DNA from: Muricea muricata
Taxonomy: Eukaryota; Cnidaria; Anthozoa; Malacalcyonacea; Plexauridae
Reading direction: 5' to 3'
Assembly: GCA_963855995.1 (NCBI GenBank)
Contig: OY979717.1
Location: 65,667,855-65,731,854 of the forward strand
Length of the DNA: 64,000 nt
The translations under genes and the position numbers were made by a program. The notes beneath the pieces were generated by a model, which was not told the DNA's origin, did not search any database, and saw nothing but the letters and a program-made list of their open reading frames with translations. This document shows, piece by piece, positions 58,801-64,000 of the stretch. Position 1 is the first letter of the stretch. Every line of letters begins with the position of its first letter.

Positions 58801-58882
58801 TTTCAGTGTTGGTTACTAGATGGAGGGCAACCAATGAAAAAATAAACCAATGCATACCTAAGAAACGAAAAATCATTGACAT
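51341..58882 (-). CDS. Laccase-type multicopper oxidase, secreted
   Basis: Exon 1 (58882-58428) starts at a methionine followed by a hydrophobic signal (MHWFIFSLVALHLVTNTETA) and ends in TF. Exon 2 (52916-51341) completes the arginine codon (RYIFRANPPG). The 5.5 kb intron is GT/AG. All four copper motifs are present: SMHWHGMHQ (about residue 122), GTHWYHSH (about 163), HPAHLHGHSFF (about 527) and WYLHCHIDAHSNRGM (about 613, axial methionine). Length is 676 residues if the frame reads to 51341. A GTACGT donor after CEIM (51368) and an AG at 51268 could instead add a basic final exon to about 51130. The family oxidises phenols, amines or metal ions with O2 reduced to water. The substrate is unknown; roles in cuticle or skeletal tanning or metal oxidation are only analogies. 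No breaks were found. Copies of a repeat lie upstream of both exons. Confidence 0.9.
53033..53098. repeat. Dispersed copy of the laccase upstream repeat
   Basis: GAAAATTACTGTAAAAGATG followed by CTTGCTTATAAAA matches 59150-59200 and 60838-60892. It lies about 115 bp upstream of laccase exon 2, whereas the 59.1 kb copy lies about 250 bp upstream of the start codon. Confidence 0.75.
53365..55070. repeat. Direct duplication plus fold-backs in the laccase intron
   Basis: The block at about 53428-53912 (with AAAGTGAGATTCAGTAAATA and ATGGCGGAATGTGCGAAAAG) is repeated in the same direction at 54581-55052. Each copy ends in a fold-back (53780-53912 and 54930-55048) around TTATAGACCCTCCGCT and its inverse. 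A further fold-back at 53994-54141 pairs CGGGATTAACGCACC with GGTGCGTTAATCCCG. Outer words ATTATACCTCAAATTCAAAT occur at about 53373 and 53930. No real ORF. Confidence 0.75.
55361..55803. mobile_element. Diverged relative of the 13.3-kb fold-back
   Basis: Inverted arms include AACGAAATTTTGTCTAA against TACAAAATTTCATCTCA and AACTTATGACATCACAGTGC against its inverse. The order of blocks parallels the element at 13256-13767. Confidence 0.55.
55808..55873. repeat. (TTTA)n microsatellite
   Basis: About sixteen uninterrupted tetranucleotide units. Confidence 0.95.
55874..58427. other. Laccase intron, no further features seen
   Basis: Only short spurious ORFs. No splice-bounded conserved segment was recognised. 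Confidence 0.5.
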
Positions 58883-58974
58883 ATTTCTAGGGCACATAGC
58901 ACATGTAGTAACGAGGTTGCCACTTCTCCTAAAACAAATTGATTGTAAATGTAACAATCCTGGGATCAAGGTTG

Positions 58975-61165
58975 CTATAATAACAACACTGATCGGTGAC
59001 GTAACGAATCCAATATCCGTTTAATTAAAGATCAGTTTCAGAGTCTCTGGCGATATCGGACTGGCTTGTCAAAACATAGATATGGAAAATTTTAGAAACC
59101 TCCAGACACTTCCGATTACACAAAAAAATCGGGTGTAAATGGGGGTGAAAAATTACTGTAAAAGATGCTTGCTCATAAAATCAATGTTTGCAATACTGAC
59201 CAATAGTTGAATCCTCCTTTCTGAAATAGTGGGTAGGCATTTTCTCATTGCTACTGTACTTTCGATTCTAAAATTACACATCCACGCTAGCTAACCAGGT
59301 CACGTTGGCACAATGAATCATACACTGATTATCCTAAAGCATTTTAAGAAAAAGGAGTACCAGGGGAAGTGCACGAACTTGGTGAACCAAACGTTCAACC
59401 TTGGTGAATCGAACCTGAACGTAAGGTCAAAAAATTTAAGTGATTTGAATTTTAATCCCCCCCCCCCCAAAAAAAAACCCCCAATAAAGCACGAATGCTT
59501 CATTTCATCACCCAAACCTAAAAAAAAACTGTTTAAAGTTACGCCCAAAAATTGTCTCTAAAGTCTAAATTCGTCTTGTCACCTGGAACTTTATTTTTCA
59601 CTCCCTGACGAAGGTACTTCATTTGATCGTCGAAGATTACTTTATCGTTATTGGTAGACTGTGAAAGAACCTAGTATACTTTTCGTGTACTGTATTAATT
59701 AAAGTCACTATAATTAGACTGGCACTTTCAATTCAAGATACATGAAACTGAGCCATACCTGTGCTCTGTGTCTTTAAACGAGAGAACATTTATCAAAGTA
59801 CTTCCTAAAATAAAACCGTACAACTTCTGCCCTCAACAGAACGAGCTTGAAACAAATGATGCGTTCAAAATGACAAACTTTTTATGCAAGCGTGACAACT
59901 TTGCACACGTGATAGCGTGCAAGCGATGATATTGTTGATTTAATTTTCACCGCGGACTTCACATCTTCTGTAGTTGTTTATCATCGCAAGAACAATAATG
60001 AAGAAAACTAATGAACATGGACATATTACAACGTCCGTGCCAACGTGCATAATTTTTATAACATGATTATTTGGCTTCGCAAGTCAAAACGAATTGATTT
60101 AGTTTTGAAATTCATTTTCTGTTGTTTAATGCTTTTTTCAAGAGCGCAGAAAAGCGGAATACTTTAAAAAATTACGTTACAGCACTTGATTACAATTTTG
60201 GCAGAATAACAGAAGTGATATCAACAATGGTTATTTATATAACGGTGACGTACGTATCCAATATCCGTTTAACGATCAGTTTACGAGTCTCTGGCGATAT
60301 CGGACTGGCTTGTCAAAACATAGATGAGGAAAATTTTAGAGCCCCCCCTGACACTTCCGATTACACAAAAAAAATCGAGTGTAAAATTTAATCATTTAAT
60401 TTTCACCGCGGGCTTTACATCTTCTGCAGTTGTTTATCATCGCAAGAACAATAATGAAGAAAACCAATGAACATGGCCATATTACAACGTCTGTGCCAGT
60501 ATGCATAATTTTTATAACATATTTGACTTCGCAAGTCAAAAAGAATTGATTTAGTTTCGATAATAATTTTCTGTTGTCTAATGCTTTGTTCAAGAGTGCA
60601 GAAAAGCGTAATACTTTATTACGTTACAGCACTTAATTACAGCATTGGGAGTATAATAGAGGTGCATATAAACAATGATTATGTAAATAGGGGTGACGTA
60701 CGTATCAAATATCTGTTTAAAGATCAGTTTACGAGTCTCTTGCGATATCGGACTGGCTTGTCAAAACATGGACGAGGAAAGTTTTAGAAACCTCCTGACA
60801 CTTCCGATTACACAAAAAATCTGGTGTAAATGGGAATGAAAAGTTACTGTAAAAGATGCTTGCTTATAGAATCAATGTTTGCAATACCGACCAATAGCTG
60901 CATCCCCCTTTCTGAAATAGTAGGTAGGCGTTTTCTCATTGCTACTGTACTTTCGATTCTAAAATTACACATCCACGCTAGCTAACCAGGTCACGTTGGC
61001 ACAATGAATCATACACCGATTATCCTAAAGCATTTTACCAACCATCCCTCTATGACGAAAAAGGAGTACCAGAGGAAGTGCACGAACTTCGTGAACCAAA
61101 CGTTCAACCTTGGTGAACCGAACGTAACCTGAACGTAAGGCTAAAAAATTTAAGCGATTTGAGAT
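58975..61165. repeat. Tandem/segmental repeats upstream of the laccase gene
   Basis: A unit of about 450 bp occurs at about 59940-60390 and again at 60394-60830 (TTAATTTTCACCGCGG to TTCCGATTACACAAAAA). Its last third also occurs at 58975-59130, overlapping the 5' end of laccase exon 1. The adjoining block at 59150-59445 is repeated at 60835-61155, both including AACCAGGTCACGTTGGCACA. Together these indicate a direct duplication of about 1.7 kb with internal tandem expansion. Confidence 0.8.
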
Positions 61166-62534
61166 CGGAATACTTTAAAAAAATACGTTATTGCACTTAA
61201 TTGCAAAAACAAGAGCTATGTAGACGAGGTCCTACCAAACGTTAATAAAAAAAATGATGGCACTGTGAACTGGCACGGGTAACGTCATTTTGTTAATGGT
61301 ATTCTTGACTTGCAACAAATCTGTCGGGATACACAAGACAATGCTTGTCGCCCACGTTGGCTGGTATTCTTTTGTGCTTCACCACCAACATGGCCAAAGT
61401 GCAGGCAAGAATTTCTCCTGGTGAAAACAAAGTTTGATCACATCTTTTCTGTGTATTGTGATAGACTATGGTCTTTTGCGACAGGAAATTGATATTTGAC
61501 GTCATGTAGAAGAAGTGGTTGTTTATCTCATGACATAAAGAGTCATGCAAAGGCTACTTTCCCATTTCAAAACACGCCAAAACATTATACGAGTAAAACA
61601 CAATGACGTCAACCGCCGAGATCAAGTGAAAACCACAGTAATAATGCAGTTGTTTACTTTCAAGCCATTATTGTGCTTTGATAAACCAATATTCTTTAAC
61701 AGGAATATATGAATACCCCCCCCCCCCCTGATGAATTGTTACATGTTTATTTAGTGCTTAAATTTTTTTTCTGCTGTGTAAGAATTTTGTTGTTAACACC
61801 GTAAAAAATATAAATGCTTCAACTATGATTATTTCCTCAAAAAACGTGGACACCAGGAATCTTAAAATAGGCTGGTAGAACGGACAGCTCCCCATAGAGG
61901 ACTCCTCATGTACCAGGTGTAGAAGAGAAGGGAGAGGGGGTTGCAGCCAACAGCACTCCCTAAAAGGCATTCACATAATTTTTCTACAAGAGCCCAAGAG
62001 AAGATCTTTGTTTTGAAGATCTTGGGTTTCTCACCAATGTTTCGCACGGAACTACATACTCGCGTTCAACTTGACATATTGTGGCTAATAATTGCATGAA
62101 TATTTGGATTTGGTTAATTTACTATTACTACAAGATCACTATTTCACGTACATTGATAAATACGCGCTGTGTCGAATAGGCTGATAGAGAAACATACATT
62201 TCAAGGACAAAATTACCAATTTTTAATACACCATGCGAACTACTGTATTAATACACTACGCTATACTACAATATTTATTACAAAGTGAATTTATCGCGAT
62301 TAATTTGACTATTTACGATCACGTGATATAAAATAAGTGTAAGGTTTACTAGCTAGGAAAGCAAGGAGATAAGTTTGTCATTACGCCAATTACATCTAAC
62401 TGACTTATAAATGAAATCATTCAACCATACCTGGTGTGTTTGTTATTCTGCACAACAGTATCGGTTAAAAGCTTAGGGAATTCTTTTTTAATGGTTTATA
62501 CAGATTAATACTGAAATAACCATGTTGCAAAAAT
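61166..62534. other. No gene recognised
   Basis: There is a C-run at about 61716-61728. Short ORFs (61293-61550 and 61758-62047 on minus) show no recognisable motif. Confidence 0.5.
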
Positions 62535-63646
62535 CAATTACGATGCAGGGTTTGCCAGCAAGGAATGCTAATATCCGTGGCTTGTGGCTTATGCTAATAT
62601 CTGTGCACAATCGATTTCCGCATTCGTTTAATTAAACGTGGCTTATGGCCACTACCGTAACGTCTGTTGTTACAAAAATTGTCAAATTTGACCCATCACA
62701 TATTAATTTAACATCGGTTATCCTGTTCAAACGCTTTGTATAATCTTTAGATTAACATCCAATGTTTGAGACTTGAGATCATTCAACCTACCTTGTGTTT
62801 TTGTTTTATTCTGCACAACAGTATATTGGTTAAAGGTTTAGAAAATGTCGTTTTTAATGTTTTACACAGATCAATACTGAAATGACCATGTTGCAATAAT
62901 CAATTACGGTGTTAGGTTTGCTACCGAGGAAAGCAAGATAATAAGTTTATCATTTGATTCTATGCCAAAGTGTACAAAATTGATTAGTGTACCTTAACAG
63001 ACGAAGAACCAAAGAAATTTAATACAATCAGAGGAAATCGGTGTTTGTGTTCACTTATCCTTGAAGAATGTTTCGTAACAAAAGTTACAGCAGTTACCTA
63101 AGTCGTGTCTAGTTAAGCAAATCTTGCCGCGAAAATCAATTGTGTACACTTTGGCATAGAACCAAATGATAAACTTATTATCTTGCTTTCCTTGGAGCAA
63201 ATCTCACTAATTAATTATTGCAACATGGTCATTTCAGTACTAAACTGCATAAACCATTAGAAAAGACATTTCCTAAACCTTTAACCGATATACTGTTGTG
63301 CAGAATAAAACAAACACATAAGGTACCCTTGAATGATCTCAAGTCTCAAATAGACAAAATAAATCCTAAAGGCTAAAACAATTGCAACATGGTCATTTCG
63401 ACATTAATCTAACAATTATACATAGCGTTGGAACAGGAAAACCGATGTTAAATTAATATGTGATGAGTCATATTTAAAAATTTTTGTAACAACGAACGTT
63501 ACAATAGTTACCACAAGCCACCTTTAGTTAAACGAATCTTGCCACAGATATCAGTTGTGCACAAATATTGGCATAATACTAAACGAAAGGCGTTAGACTT
63601 AAAAACACCTTACTTTTCTTGCTAGCAAACCCTGCATCGCAATTGA
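62535..63646. repeat. Complex inverted repeat
   Basis: CGATGCAGGGTTTGCCAGCA (left) is inverted as TGCTAGCAAACCCTGCATCG (right). Within it, words such as ACTGAAATGACCATGTTGCA and TTTGATTCTATGCCAAAGTG recur inverted at about 63130-63240. A direct copy of the ACAACAGTATCGGTTAAA region lies at about 62450 and 62815. The centre is near 63070. No ORF. Confidence 0.75.
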
Positions 63647-64000
63647 TTATTGATTATTGCGGGCATCGGAGCTTGAACATCATATGGGGAGCTGTGCAAA
63701 CAAATTTTGTAGAAAGTGTAATGTAAGTTTATTTCCAGACTTTTTAAAATGTACTTTGATAAAATGTTCGTACATATTTGTTGACCTGGCATACTATCCA
63801 CGTAAAGGTTTAGATGCATGTTTACAACGAGTGTAAAGAATACAGACTTGCTTTCCTATTCCTTCGCATTGTTACTTACTTAATAACAAAAAAGAAATAG
63901 TATGTGGACTGTAATTGCTCAATTTCATTGCAGTTAATCCCGAATAGGATCCCGTTTATCCTGATGGAACATGAATATGTGAACATAGTTACACTCTCCA
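63647..64000. other. No feature seen
   Basis: A short ORF on minus (63622-63819) has no recognisable content. Confidence 0.4.

Noticed and set aside
61293-61550. 85-residue minus ORF near the right end
   Set aside because: No recognisable motif, no splice context and no similarity to neighbouring genes.

Overview
The window looks like nuclear DNA of an invertebrate animal. It is AT-rich, has spliced genes with GT/AG introns, and carries many DNA transposons and fold-back elements, LINE and Penelope-like fragments and microsatellites. The host genes (ELL-associated factor, a queuosine-tRNA mannosyltransferase-like enzyme, a laccase-type multicopper oxidase) and the transposon set fit a cnidarian, perhaps an anthozoan. 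That assignment is inference.

Host genes are few. GTDC1-like (minus; two 5' exons between 18605 and 22251) and EAF (plus; seven exons, 22433-31158) sit head to head, with NRF1-like and YY1-like motifs between them. Two short ORFs at 33845-34081 (+) and 36491-36769 (-) encode similar small membrane proteins. A secreted laccase-type multicopper oxidase (minus; exons 58882-58428 and 52916-51341) keeps all four copper motifs; its 5.5 kb intron is full of repeats.

Mobile DNA dominates. From 2119 to 10788 lies an 8.7 kb P-element-type transposon with a perfect 8-bp target duplication. It holds a broken THAP/P transposase gene (5485-8084, minus), a second P-type element (2202-4656), a hAT-type element (8123-8783) and a TTA-flanked element (9747-10344). 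From 37911 to 49992 lies a 12 kb inverted-repeat transposon that I cannot place in a named superfamily. It has two divergent genes: a large DDE-like protein (41920-38104, minus, with a possible -1 frameshift) and a basic coiled-coil protein (from 42077, then 48451-49611, plus). A third P-type element (43577-48014) is nested in it, with a decayed THAP gene and a minus-strand gene built from 27-nt micro-exons ending in a zinc knuckle.

Introns and intergenic stretches carry Penelope-like remnants, a 0.75 kb palindrome with a hammerhead-ribozyme-like core in each arm, tRNA-like pairs, minisatellites and many fold-backs. Regions 1-1480, 12060-13250, 14620-16620, 55880-58420 and 61170-62530 hold nothing I can assign.
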